From: Pseudogracilibacillus sp.
GTDB lineage: Bacteria; Bacillota; Bacilli; Bacillales; Amphibacillaceae
Direction of reading: 5' to 3'
NCBI GenBank assembly: GCA_026169815.1
Contig: JAPFDT010000001.1
Coordinates: 104,063 to 168,062 of the forward strand
Length of the DNA: 64,000 nt
In this document: positions 54,994 to 63,859 of the stretch, piece by piece
How the letters are laid out: the number at the start of each line of letters is the position of its first letter
How positions within the stretch are numbered: position 1 is the stretch's first letter
Program-made: the position numbers and the translations under genes
The notes under the pieces: model-generated
Databases searched by the model: none
Seen by the model: only the letters and a program-made list of their open reading frames with translations
Told to the model about the DNA's origin: nothing

Positions 54994-56058
54994 TTATAAC
55001 CTATTAACATTATCTCTTTTCCTCACCCATGCTATAACGGCTGTAATAATTAAGACAAAGCCAATATATCCCATCGTCGAATATACTTTTTCTACAAGAG
55101 TTGTAAAGCCTACTAAACTCGCTAAAAATCCTAATAAAGCAACAATAATAATCGTTGGTCTATACATTTTACTATCTGTTGAAATAAAGCGAACCGTAAA
55201 CGAATAGAACATGCCGACAGATGTATTATACATCATACCTAATAATGCAATAGCCATTAATATTCCAATTGCTGGATGAATTTCTTTTGCTAAAGCTAGT
55301 GTAGGCATGTCTAACCCTGCGACAACATCGACTTTCACAAACATACCAAAATGAATTAAAATGATTAACACACCTAAAATTAATCCGCCTAATAATCCAC
55401 CTAGACCAGCTTCACGACGACTATCCGTTGCACCACTCATAACAATTAACAATGCGGCACCAGCTGCGATATTGTACGACACATATAAGAAAGCCCCTAA
55501 TACCCAGTTTGAAGCTGCTGATGATTGAGTTCTTGCGAGTTCATCTGCTTCCGTAAAAGATAAATCCATCGTAAAAATAGAGTAAACTAAAATAACAAAA
55601 ATAATAGCAATTAAGTACGGCGTAATAGAAGCAATAATACCGATAATTTTCTTTGTATTAAGCAGTAATGTTAACAATGTTAAAACTGCCATAATAATAC
55701 TACCAGTTGAAGCATTAATCCCGAACATTTGCTCAAATGTTGAACCAGAGCCCGCAAACATGACAACAGCAACTCCGAATAAAAAGAAGGTAATTAACAC
55801 ATCTAAAATAGCCCCGACATATCGTCCCCCTATATGATAGATAACGTCTTTATGAGAGCCTGCTTGCAGGTCGGAACCAATTTGAGCGAGCGTGTAGCCC
55901 ATAAACATAAATAATAAAGTAGCAACTAATGCACCTAACAATCCCCATGTACCAAAACTTGTAAAATATTGCATCACTTCTTGACCAGAAGCAAAGCCGG
56001 CCCCGACTATGAGACCGACAAATGCACTCCCTATCTGAATACTCTTTTTCACTAACAA
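54994..56058 (-). CDS. YkvI family membrane transporter
   Basis: 354 residues, about ten helices with an APC/LeuT-like look. N-terminal SAFVGLIVGAGFASGQEVMQ (unwound helix-1 glycine motif), FGVAVVMFAGSGSTFEQMFG, and SYNIAAGAALLIVMSGATDS (helix 6 region). YkvI proteins are predicted amino-acid-type symporters without a proven substrate. It is the last gene of the D-amino acid operon, six bases behind the racemase, so uptake of D-amino acids or of their N-acyl derivatives is a reasonable inference. Confidence 0.85.
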   Translation of the reverse strand: MLVKKSIQIGSAFVGLIVGAGFASGQEVMQYFTSFGTWGLLGALVATLLFMFMGYTLAQIGSDLQAGSHKDVIYHIGGRYVGAILDVLITFFLFGVAVVMFAGSGSTFEQMFGINASTGSIIMAVLTLLTLLLNTKKIIGIIASITPYLIAIIFVILVYSIFTMDLSFTEADELARTQSSAASNWVLGAFLYVSYNIAAGAALLIVMSGATDSRREAGLGGLLGGLILGVLIILIHFGMFVKVDVVAGLDMPTLALAKEIHPAIGILMAIALLGMMYNTSVGMFYSFTVRFISTDSKMYRPTIIIVALLGFLASLVGFTTLVEKVYSTMGYIGFVLIITAVIAWVRKRDNVNRL

Positions 56059-56064
56059 CTCCCC

Positions 56065-57171
56065 CTAGTTATAATGTTTCTGCGCAACAGTGTACGCGTC
56101 AATTGCTTCTCGATCTACTTCATAGCCAATTCCAGCTGTTGTCGGAACAATGATATAACCATCTTCAGACACTACTTCTGGTTTAATAATATCTTTTTCC
56201 CAATAACGATTAGAACCTGCTGTATCGCCTGGTAAAACAAAGTTAGGTAGTGTTGTTAAAGCAACATTATGAGAACGACCAATTCCTGACTCTAACATAC
56301 CGCCACACCAAACAGGGATATTATTTTCAGCACAGTAATCGTGAATTTTTTTCGCTTCTGTTAAGCCACCTACACGTCCAATTTTTATATTAATAATTTT
56401 CGTGCTGCCTAACTCTACCGCTTTACGCGTGTCTTCTAATGAATGAATACTCTCATCAAGACAGATTGGTGTTTTTAACTCTTTCTGCAAGGTTGCATGA
56501 TCGATAATATCATCCGAAGCTAGAGGTTGTTCAATCATCGTTAAATCGAATTCATCTAATTGCTGTAATAGTGCTGTGTCTTCTAAACGATATGCCGAGT
56601 TAGCATCTGCCATAATTGCAACATTGGGGAATGTTTCACGTAATGTACGCATCACATCGATATCCCAGCTTGGTTTAATTTTTACTTTAATTCGCTTAAA
56701 GCCATCTTTCACATAGCCATCAACTAAAGCGACTAAATCTTCAATTGAATCTTGAATTCCAATACTGATTCCCACTTCAATTTTCTCTTTGTCTCCACCT
56801 AATGCTTGAGCAAGTGTTTGATTTGTTTGTTGTGCATAAACATCCCAAATCGCACCTTCAATTGTTGACTTTGCCATATTATTTTTACGAATCGAAGCAA
56901 AGAGTTCGCTTACTTCATCAGGATGATTGATTTGCTTATTTAAAATAAGTGGAATTAAAAAGTCTTCTAGCATATGCCAATTTGTTTGTAATGTTTCTTC
57001 GCTATACCAAGGTGATTCAAAAGCAACTGACTCACCCCAACCAATTGTTCCATCCGCTTCCTTTGCTTCTAATAATAAAAAGTTTTTATGTGTAAATGTT
57101 CCAAAGCTCGTTGTAAAAGGTGCTTTTAATTTCATTTGTAATTGACGAATTGTAATATCTGTAATTTTCAT
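56065..57171 (-). CDS. N-acylamino acid racemase / o-succinylbenzoate synthase family (NSAR)
   Basis: 368 residues from ATG 57171, with GGAGG of the preceding gene's 3' end as ribosome site. Enolase-superfamily, MLE subgroup: N-terminal capping loop [20 protein letters not shown], first catalytic base in [10 protein letters not shown] (KxK), metal ligands in [13 protein letters not shown] and CLDES, second catalytic Lys in NIKIGRVGG, and [16 protein letters not shown]. These enzymes dehydrate SHCHC to OSB or racemise N-succinyl amino acids. No men genes are adjacent, whereas the flanking GNAT and M20 genes match the Geobacillus NSAR operon, so racemase is the better call. Confidence 0.9.
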   Translation of the reverse strand: MKITDITIRQLQMKLKAPFTTSFGTFTHKNFLLLEAKEADGTIGWGESVAFESPWYSEETLQTNWHMLEDFLIPLILNKQINHPDEVSELFASIRKNNMAKSTIEGAIWDVYAQQTNQTLAQALGGDKEKIEVGISIGIQDSIEDLVALVDGYVKDGFKRIKVKIKPSWDIDVMRTLRETFPNVAIMADANSAYRLEDTALLQQLDEFDLTMIEQPLASDDIIDHATLQKELKTPICLDESIHSLEDTRKAVELGSTKIINIKIGRVGGLTEAKKIHDYCAENNIPVWCGGMLESGIGRSHNVALTTLPNFVLPGDTAGSNRYWEKDIIKPEVVSEDGYIIVPTTAGIGYEVDREAIDAYTVAQKHYN

Positions 57172-57175
57172 TTGT

Positions 57176-57982
57176 TTATCCTCCAAGTTCTAGTGTAGAT
57201 TTTTTCACAAAATAATACGTACTTATTATTTCCTCTGGTTGGTTGCGTACTGTCGTATATCCAGCTTGAAAAAGTTGTTGAAACTTTTCTCTTGTTTGAT
57301 AACGCCAGTCTAATGCTAACTCTTTATCATCCGCTTTTAATGATTGAAAATCCTTTGGGACGACGAGAGAATAGACATCTGCGGTTAATTCTTTCTCTTC
57401 TACATGTTTAAATGTTGGTAGACCAACTTCATTTACCGTATAACTATTTAGCGGAATTGCTCCATCTATTAATGGTTGTTGTTTTTCCGTAACATACGGA
57501 CTTTTAATGTGCCAATGTACTTCAAAACGATCAGACGGAAGACCTTTATTCAGTTTGTCTTTCATTTCTCCATAGCAATTCTCCACATACGTATGACAAA
57601 TTCCATTTAATTTAGATAAATTTAAATAGCCATTTCGTGTCTCAAGTGGATCAAATGTCCAATGGATTTGCTCGTATCCTTTCGCTAAAGCAACTTCCCG
57701 TTGTTTTTGCTTCAGTTTTTCGCCAAAGCCTTGTGACTGATAATTAGGATGGATACCTAACATATGGGAACATAAATAAAGGTTGCCATTTTTAAATCCT
57801 GGAAATCCGTAACTAAATCCAATTAGTTTTTTGCCATCGTATAAACCAAGCATAATACCACCGTTTTTTACAGCTGTTGATGTTTGATGAGTCGGAACAG
57901 GGTCAGCTTTCCAAATGAGTTCATCTAATGCTTGAACATCCTCCATCTCTTCCATCGTTTTCAATTCTCGCCATTCTATCAT
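57176..57982 (-). CDS. GNAT acyltransferase, probable D-amino acid N-succinyltransferase
   Basis: 268 residues. GNAT core with [40 protein letters not shown] (acyl-CoA loop, Q-x-x-G-F-G) and [20 protein letters not shown]. The additional C-terminal half (about 140-268) is characteristic of the long GNAT subfamily encoded beside NSAR, for which succinyl transfer from succinyl-CoA to D-amino acids was shown in Geobacillus. Positioned between the deacylase and racemase genes with gaps of 12 and 4 bases. Acetyl rather than succinyl transfer is possible from sequence alone. Confidence 0.8.
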   Translation of the reverse strand: MIEWRELKTMEEMEDVQALDELIWKADPVPTHQTSTAVKNGGIMLGLYDGKKLIGFSYGFPGFKNGNLYLCSHMLGIHPNYQSQGFGEKLKQKQREVALAKGYEQIHWTFDPLETRNGYLNLSKLNGICHTYVENCYGEMKDKLNKGLPSDRFEVHWHIKSPYVTEKQQPLIDGAIPLNSYTVNEVGLPTFKHVEEKELTADVYSLVVPKDFQSLKADDKELALDWRYQTREKFQQLFQAGYTTVRNQPEEIISTYYFVKKSTLELGG

Positions 57983-57994
57983 GTTGTATCACCC

Positions 57995-59119
57995 TTATCC
58001 TGTTGTTTTATCCAATGCTAATCGCAGTGCACGTGTGACGATTTTCGCTCCTGTAGGTAAACGCTTTTCATTAAATGTCATTTGTGGGTGATGAAGACCT
58101 GGTGTAACACCACAACCTAAGCCAAGCATCGTTGCTTTTAACTTTGGATTAGCTGCCGTATAAAAGTGGAAATCTTCTCCTCCCGGTGTTACTATTTCCG
58201 GCACAGCTGCTTCTGTACCAACTGTATCTATTATCGCTTCCTTCATAATATTTTTTGCCATTTCATTTACTTCAGAAGCAACTATGTGCGTGTTCATCCG
58301 ATAATGAATTGTAGCCCCATATAATGTTTCAACCGATTTAATGACTCGCTCAAATCCATTTGTCAGTTGGTCCATCGTTTTATTTTTTTGTGCTCGAATA
58401 TCAATACTAAATGTTGCATTTCCAGGGATGATGTTAGCAGATTCACCACCTGCTTGTAATTTCGTCATTTTAATCGAGCCCGAAGCAGCTGGTTCAATCC
58501 AAATCTTTTTTAAACCATCCACTATAGCAGACGCTACTTCAATCGCATTAATCCCTTCCTCAGGTCGTGCACCATGAGCTTCCATTCCTTCGATATTTCC
58601 ACTCAACATTTTAGCGGCACCATGATGCAGTGCTGGCGCATATGTACCATCTTTTAATTCGACAAGTGGACGCACGTGCATCCCGAATAAAAATTCTAAC
58701 GGATCAATCACGCCTGTTTCCACTAACGCCTTTGCTCCTTGTCCTACTTCTTCAGCTGGTTGAAATAAAATTCGTACAGCACCTGGTAAAGAATCTTCAA
58801 CTTCCTTTAATAATAACGCGACCCCAAGCGCAACAGTCATATGTCCATCATGACCACATGAATGATTCGCTTGAAATGTACCATCTACTTCTTGCCAAAG
58901 TGCATCTATATCTGTACGGAAGCCAACTTTCGGCGTCCCTTCTCCAATATCTACATACAAACCGGTCATATTATCAAAGTGCTTTGGCGTTAAACCTATA
59001 TCTTGTAAAAATCTCACCAAATAATTCGTTGTTTGTTCTTCCTTCCAACTAACTTCTGGATGAGTATGTAAATAATTAAATATAGATTGCATACGCTCAG
59101 CTAATACTTGGTCGTCCAT
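57995..59119 (-). CDS. M20 family N-acyl-L-amino acid deacylase
   Basis: 374 residues from ATG 59119 (GGTGGAG ten bases upstream; a TTG six bases earlier is possible). Metal motif HSCGHDGHM (about 88-96), catalytic Glu pair in QPAEEVGQGA, dimer-domain GMEAHGARPEEGINA, and the final ligand His in LHHPQMTFNE. About 16 percent longer loops separate it from the other M20 enzyme of this window. In the NSAR pathway such an enzyme releases the L-amino acid from its N-succinyl form, making the overall D-to-L conversion irreversible. Confidence 0.88.
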   Translation of the reverse strand: MDDQVLAERMQSIFNYLHTHPEVSWKEEQTTNYLVRFLQDIGLTPKHFDNMTGLYVDIGEGTPKVGFRTDIDALWQEVDGTFQANHSCGHDGHMTVALGVALLLKEVEDSLPGAVRILFQPAEEVGQGAKALVETGVIDPLEFLFGMHVRPLVELKDGTYAPALHHGAAKMLSGNIEGMEAHGARPEEGINAIEVASAIVDGLKKIWIEPAASGSIKMTKLQAGGESANIIPGNATFSIDIRAQKNKTMDQLTNGFERVIKSVETLYGATIHYRMNTHIVASEVNEMAKNIMKEAIIDTVGTEAAVPEIVTPGGEDFHFYTAANPKLKATMLGLGCGVTPGLHHPQMTFNEKRLPTGAKIVTRALRLALDKTTG

Positions 59120-59125
59120 ATTCAA

Positions 59126-59998
59126 TCAACTCCACCTTTCTTCAATAAACTTATATTGGATATCATCAAAATTTACTCGTTGTTCTTCATAGTATTCAGG
59201 GTCAAATGTCATCATGCCTGTCATTAAACCATTTAAAAAAGAAATCAATACAGGCATTAAATCAATCGTCGATTGTTCAGCTTGTTCTAAGACGAAAGAA
59301 AATGATGCATAGTCATGGATTGGCGCTACTTGTGAATCCGTAATAGCAATTACATTAACTCCTTGTTCATAAAACGCTTGCGCCATTTGAATCGATTCTT
59401 TTGTGTAGCGATGTTGTGATATGACAATCATGACATCGTCTTGCTCCACCTCTTGAATCGTGCGGATCAACTGCGGCGTTTCATTTGGAATAACCGATAC
59501 ATTCGATCTAAGAATATTTAATGTAAAATGAAACCAATCTGCCGCAAACTTAGAAGCTCCATTTCCAGCAATATACACATGCTTTGCTTCATGTAATAAC
59601 TTTGTTACCTTATTAAATAAAGCAAGGTCTATCTGCTGCGCAATTCTGTCAATTCGTGCCATATCTTGATGCAACGCTGTTTTGATAAGTTGCTCATCTT
59701 CTACTAAATCTTTTGTCGAAGCGACATAATTACCAAGTGTGCTGACAGAAGCATGTTCATTAAATAAATAAACTGTAATCTCTCGTTGCAATTGTGCATA
59801 CCCTTCTAATCCTAACGCGTAACAAAAACGAATCACTGTCGTTTCACTTGTTTTTGTACGTTTTCCAACTTCAGCTGCAGAATGAGTGCCTACAAACTTA
59901 AAATTATTCAAAATAAAAGTTGCTATATTTTGTTGTTTCTTAGATAAGTCATTTACATGCTGTTCGATCAACTTTTTTATCGATTGATTTCCTTTCAA
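59126..59998 (-). CDS. MurR/RpiR family transcriptional regulator
   Basis: 290 residues. N-terminal HTH_6 domain (LIEQHVNDLSKKQQNIATFI, then SAAEVGKRTKTSETTVIRFC as recognition unit, about 38-57) and a C-terminal SIS domain (YIAGNGASKFAADWFHFTLN and VIVISQHRYTKESIQMAQAF). SIS domains of this family usually bind phosphosugars, and the VISQ-R variant lacks the usual Ser-Gly-x-Ser (ISxSGxT) phosphate loop, so a different effector such as an acylated amino acid is plausible. First gene of the five-gene operon, hence probably autoregulatory. Confidence 0.88.
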   Translation of the reverse strand: MKGNQSIKKLIEQHVNDLSKKQQNIATFILNNFKFVGTHSAAEVGKRTKTSETTVIRFCYALGLEGYAQLQREITVYLFNEHASVSTLGNYVASTKDLVEDEQLIKTALHQDMARIDRIAQQIDLALFNKVTKLLHEAKHVYIAGNGASKFAADWFHFTLNILRSNVSVIPNETPQLIRTIQEVEQDDVMIVISQHRYTKESIQMAQAFYEQGVNVIAITDSQVAPIHDYASFSFVLEQAEQSTIDLMPVLISFLNGLMTGMMTFDPEYYEEQRVNFDDIQYKFIEERWS

Positions 59999-60251
59999 AT
60001 GAAGTCATCCCTTCACTTAATGATAAAATAAAGTATAGACTTTATACGAAGTGAAGTCAATCGAATACAATTAATTTTCTGAATACTGCGAGATTATAAC
60101 TTTGTATTTTATTTTTCGAAATAATTCCGGTAAACCGACTCGTTATTTCCTATAAAAAGGGTTGCAACATATGTACGTTTCCGTCATGATAAAGATGACA
60201 GTTTACTGAAATTGATTTAATTATCTTTGTGGAAGAAAGGATAAAGATACG

Positions 60252-60920
60252 ATGAAAATTTTAATTGTAGATGACGATGAACAAATTTTACAACTTGTTG
60301 CAATTCACTTACAACGTGAGGGATATAAAGTAATTCAAGCTCAAAATGGTATCGAAGCATTACATATGATTGAAGATGACTTCCCCGATTTAGCAGTCGT
60401 TGATGTCATGATGCCTGAAATGGATGGTTTTACATTAACAAAAGAGTTACGAGCGCTGGAAATTCCTGTACTACTTTTAACAGCTAAAGGTGAATTAGCT
60501 GATAAAGAAAAAGGATTTCTCGCTGGCTCTGATGACTATGTCGTTAAACCATTTGAACCGAAAGAGTTGTTATTTCGCATCCAAGCAATATTACGACGTT
60601 ATGATAAATCAGTGGATCCCCTTTTACACATTGGTTCATTGACGATTAATCAACAAAGTTATGAAGTCCAAGCAGGCAAGAAAACATTACTCCTTCCTTT
60701 AAAGGAGTTTGAGCTATTGTCTGTACTCGCTTCACGTGTGAATCATGTTTTCACAAGAGAATTCCTTATTGACCGTGTCTGGGGAATGGATTATGAAGGA
60801 GACGATCAAACGTTAAACGTTCATATCAAACGATTACGAGAAAAGTTTCGGCCAATCGCTCCTGACATAGTCATTACAACAATTCGTAGTGTAGGTTATA
60901 AATTAGAGGTTCAAGAATGA
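60252..60920 (+). CDS. OmpR/PhoB family response regulator
   Basis: 222 residues. Receiver with VDDDEQILQLVA (acidic triad), acceptor Asp about 51 in AVVDVMMPEMDGF, switch Thr in LLTAKGE and Lys in DDYVVKPFEPKELL; C-terminal winged helix (about 128-222) with LPLKEFELLSVLASRVNHVF and the recognition helix DDQTLNVHIKRLREKFRP. Phosphorylated by the kinase whose gene overlaps its stop by four bases. Ribosome site AGAAAGG before ATG. Targets unknown; the PadR/membrane pair behind the terminator is one possibility. Confidence 0.93.
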   Translation: MKILIVDDDEQILQLVAIHLQREGYKVIQAQNGIEALHMIEDDFPDLAVVDVMMPEMDGFTLTKELRALEIPVLLLTAKGELADKEKGFLAGSDDYVVKPFEPKELLFRIQAILRRYDKSVDPLLHIGSLTINQQSYEVQAGKKTLLLPLKEFELLSVLASRVNHVFTREFLIDRVWGMDYEGDDQTLNVHIKRLREKFRPIAPDIVITTIRSVGYKLEVQE

Positions 60921-62296
60921 AATCTTTATATGGTAAGTTTTTATTATTTACTGTCATCATTATGCTTAGTAGTTTTCTTGTTGCTTTTCTCGTCGTTAAT
61001 ACATTTTACCACCAACAATTACGTGGACAAAATGATGAAAAAAACATGAAAATAGCTGAAGAGATGGCTCATTACATTGAATCGGATCCAAACATTGATA
61101 TAAAGGAATATTTATCAACCCAAGCAAATGTTGGTTATAAAATATACATGACAAACGAAACACGTGAAGATACTTATTTTGGTGATGCTTTTCGAGAAAA
61201 GAACTTAACAGATGAGGCAATTGAACAAGTGTTAGCAAATGAACGTTATCACGGAATGCGCGACTTACCGAAAGAAACATTTGTTACTGGTTTTTTCTCT
61301 GACGAAATGGCAAACACTGTCGGCGTTCCTTTTACTTATAATGGACAACAACATGGCTTATTTATTCGACCTAATATAAAATTACTGTTTACCGAAATCC
61401 ATTATTTATTAGGTGGACTTTTTATTGTCATGGCACTCTTCAGTTTAGTAGCAATGTTATTTGTAGCCCGAAAGCTAATTCAACCAATTACAACATTAAC
61501 TACTGCAACGAAAAAAATTGGTGCAGAAAATTTCGCTCTATCATTACCAATTAATCGAGCGGATGAAATCGGTCAACTAGCAGACAGCTTTCAAACGATG
61601 GCCAATCATTTACAAGAGTCTGATGCAACACGTAAACAATTTATTAACGATGTTTCACACGACTTCCAAACACCTTTACAAAACATAAAAGGTTACGCCG
61701 CACTATTAGATGATGAAACGATTACTAGCAAGGAACACAAAAAATATACGAATATTATTGAATCAGAAACAGAGCGGTTATCCGCTTTAACGAAACAATT
61801 GCTATTACTCACATCCCTTGATTCGTTATCGACAACGATGCAACAACAAACCTTTTCTTTAGATGCGCAATTGAAAAATGTTATCCAAAAATATCGCTGG
61901 TTAATGGATGAGAAAAACATTAGTTTATCGCTTGAAATTGACGAGGTTAGTTTTACAGGACAAGAAGAATACACCGAGAAAATTTGGGAAAACCTATTGT
62001 CTAATGCCCTTAAATACACAGATGAAAATGGTGTTATTCACGTATCATTGGAAAAAAACGTTCACGAAGTTATCATTATTTTTTCTGATACTGGAATTGG
62101 CATTTCCGAAAAACATATACCACAATTGTTCGATCGTTTTTTCCGAGTAGATGAAGCACGTCATAGTAAAGTTGAAGGAACTGGTCTTGGCTTATCTATC
62201 GTTGAACAAGCAGTTGATCTTCATAATGGAACGATTGATATCCAGAGCGAGTTATCGAAGGGCACGACATTTACAATCATTTTACCTAAGAAATGA
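60917..62296 (+). CDS. Two-component sensor histidine kinase
   Basis: 459 residues. Helix 1 (about 7-29), extracytoplasmic sensor (30-158), helix 2 (about 160-182), HAMP (VARKLIQPITTLTTATKKIG), HisKA with NDVSHDFQTPLQNIKGYAAL (His about 246; Phe-Gln replaces the usual Leu-Arg/Lys), N box ENLLSNALKYT, G1 IFSDTGIGISEKHIPQLFDR and G2 GTGLGLSIVEQAV. Signal unknown. Translation is coupled to the regulator via ATGA. Followed by a terminator. Confidence 0.93.
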   Translation: MKSLYGKFLLFTVIIMLSSFLVAFLVVNTFYHQQLRGQNDEKNMKIAEEMAHYIESDPNIDIKEYLSTQANVGYKIYMTNETREDTYFGDAFREKNLTDEAIEQVLANERYHGMRDLPKETFVTGFFSDEMANTVGVPFTYNGQQHGLFIRPNIKLLFTEIHYLLGGLFIVMALFSLVAMLFVARKLIQPITTLTTATKKIGAENFALSLPINRADEIGQLADSFQTMANHLQESDATRKQFINDVSHDFQTPLQNIKGYAALLDDETITSKEHKKYTNIIESETERLSALTKQLLLLTSLDSLSTTMQQQTFSLDAQLKNVIQKYRWLMDEKNISLSLEIDEVSFTGQEEYTEKIWENLLSNALKYTDENGVIHVSLEKNVHEVIIIFSDTGIGISEKHIPQLFDRFFRVDEARHSKVEGTGLGLSIVEQAVDLHNGTIDIQSELSKGTTFTIILPKK

Positions 62297-62338
62297 CCTT
62301 TAGATAGTATATTGACAAATTTTAAATAATATTTTACA

Positions 62339-62376
62339 CTAAAAACACTATCTTGTTATATCAAGTAGTGTTTTTT
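62339..62376 (+). terminator. Terminator of the two-component operon
   Basis: AAAACACTA-T-CTTG and CAAG-TAGTGTTTT pair around TTATAT, followed by TTTT. Located 43 bases after the kinase stop. Confidence 0.8.
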
Positions 62377-62432
62377 ACTGTTTAGGTATCTTGCTTTACA
62401 ATATAGACGTTAAGTAAATGGAGGCACAATCC

Positions 62433-62765
62433 ATGTCAATTCGTAGTCAGTTATTAAAAGGAGTTTTGGATGGTTGTGTATTAGCAATCATTGAATCAGA
62501 AACGGTTTACGGATATGAACTATCAACAAAATTACAAGAAATCGGTTTACATGATGTTAGCGAAGGAACGATTTATCCTGTTTTATTACGATTACAAAAA
62601 AATAATTTTATCTATGGAGAGATGCGCCCTTCCCCTTCTGGACCAAATAGAAAATATTACTTTATAACCGAAGAAGGAAAAGAAGCCTTAAATATCATCA
62701 CATCAGAATGGGAAGCAATCCATGAACCTGTCCATACATTATTCAAAAGGAGGACCCAACAGTGA
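62433..62765 (+). CDS. PadR family transcriptional regulator
   Basis: 110 residues from ATG 62433 (GGAGG eight bases upstream; a longer in-frame start lies inside that site). PadR winged helix: QLLKGVLDGCVLAIIESETV, YGYELSTKLQEIGLHDVSEG, TIYPVLLRLQKNNFIYGEMR, and the wing GPNRKYYFITEEGKEAL. Subfamily s2, typically a repressor of a neighbouring membrane protein or transporter. It overlaps the next gene (GTGA), so both are co-expressed and the membrane protein probably belongs to its regulon. Confidence 0.92.
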   Translation: MSIRSQLLKGVLDGCVLAIIESETVYGYELSTKLQEIGLHDVSEGTIYPVLLRLQKNNFIYGEMRPSPSGPNRKYYFITEEGKEALNIITSEWEAIHEPVHTLFKRRTQQ

Positions 62766-63439
62766 ATACGCAACAATTAATTAAATTAAATAATGAGAAA
62801 CGTGAATTATTAAGCGAAGAAAATGAAGCATATTATAGTGATATATTAATTTATGTCCGCCTACAATTAAATCTGTCCGAACACTCTTCAGAAGAAGTAT
62901 TAATGGAGATATTAGATCATTTATTAGAAGCACAAAATGTTGGCAAAACTGCAACAGATGTTTTTGGAAATAAGCCGATTGAATATGCTAGAACAATTAT
63001 TAACGAGTTACCAAAAGAGAATAAGCGGAACATCTTTCTATTTTTCCTTAGAGTTGTCGCTTCGATGTTAGGACCTATTTTAATTATCCGTGGTATGCTT
63101 TTAGGAATTTCCTCCATGTTTACGACGATTGATGAAACGCTTCATCTTATGACATTAGCCATTATCGGAGCATATATTATTATCTATGTCATTGCCGTCA
63201 TTGCTTTTATTATTAAAAGAATTCGCTATTCTTTAACTCATGACAGTTCTTCTTTCAAGGATTCATTGCTTGTAGGAATATTTGCTGCATTAGGTATGGG
63301 GATTTTAATGATGATAACTTACTTCCTGCCTACTTGGGGACCTGCTGTACAATTTCCTTGGACCCTATCACTAATTAGCGGAGCAGTTATTTGGCTAATA
63401 GTTTATTTCACCAAAAAAAGACGAAAAGCACATATTTAA
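62762..63439 (+). CDS. PadR-associated membrane protein (DUF1129/DUF1700-like)
   Basis: 225 residues from a GTG overlapping the padR stop, GGAGG eight bases before. The cytoplasmic N-terminal part (1-85) contains LSEHSSEEVLMEILDHLLEA and NKPIEYARTIINELPKEN, an HAAS-like helical domain, then four to five helices (about 90-220) and a basic tail KKRRKAHI. Such HAAS-domain membrane proteins are regularly paired with PadR regulators; they are thought to modulate signalling or membrane stress, without a proven activity. Confidence 0.8.
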   Translation: MNTQQLIKLNNEKRELLSEENEAYYSDILIYVRLQLNLSEHSSEEVLMEILDHLLEAQNVGKTATDVFGNKPIEYARTIINELPKENKRNIFLFFLRVVASMLGPILIIRGMLLGISSMFTTIDETLHLMTLAIIGAYIIIYVIAVIAFIIKRIRYSLTHDSSSFKDSLLVGIFAALGMGILMMITYFLPTWGPAVQFPWTLSLISGAVIWLIVYFTKKRRKAHI

Positions 63440-63547
63440 AATAATATTAATAATGTTAAAATTCAATTGAGTATGTGATAAATGGAGACGAAAACTGCAA
63501 CGTAATTTTGTAAGGTAGGGATGATCACGTCTTTATACTTGCATAAA

Positions 63548-63859
63548 AACCTTCTTTTACGCAACACGTTGAGGTTTCTGTGCTGACTCTACGCGTAAGA
63601 CCCTTCTTACACGCAATACTTGAGAAGGTTTGGGCTGACTATGCGCGCAAGACCCTTCTTACACGCAATACTTGAGGAGGTTTGGGCTAACCATGCGCGC
63701 AAGACCCTTCTTACACGCAAAACTTGAGGAGGTTTGGGCTGATTATGCGCGTGAGACCGTTCTTACACGCAAAACTTGAGGAGGTTTGAGCTAACCATGC
63801 GCGTAAGATGCTTCTTACACGCAATACTTGAGGAGATTTGGGCTGACTATGCGCGCAAG
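63548..63859 (+). repeat. 52-bp tandem repeat (minisatellite), six units
   Basis: Units begin near 63548, 63600, 63652, 63704, 63756 and 63808, each 52 bases. Unit skeleton: ACCCTTCTTACACGCAATAC, TTGAGGAGGTTTGGGCTGAC, TATGCGCGCAAG. The first unit is the most divergent. Within each unit CTTACACGC and GCGCGTAAG are inverted, so every unit can form a hairpin. There is no coding frame running through it: 52 is not a multiple of three, and stops occur. It ends directly at the IS256-like terminus. Confidence 0.9.

Noticed and set aside
56065..57171. Calling the enolase-superfamily gene menC
   Set aside because: No menaquinone genes nearby, while both neighbours match the N-acylamino acid racemase pathway.
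63548..63859. The 52-bp array as a CRISPR
   Set aside because: The whole unit repeats; there are no unique spacers between short repeats and no cas genes.
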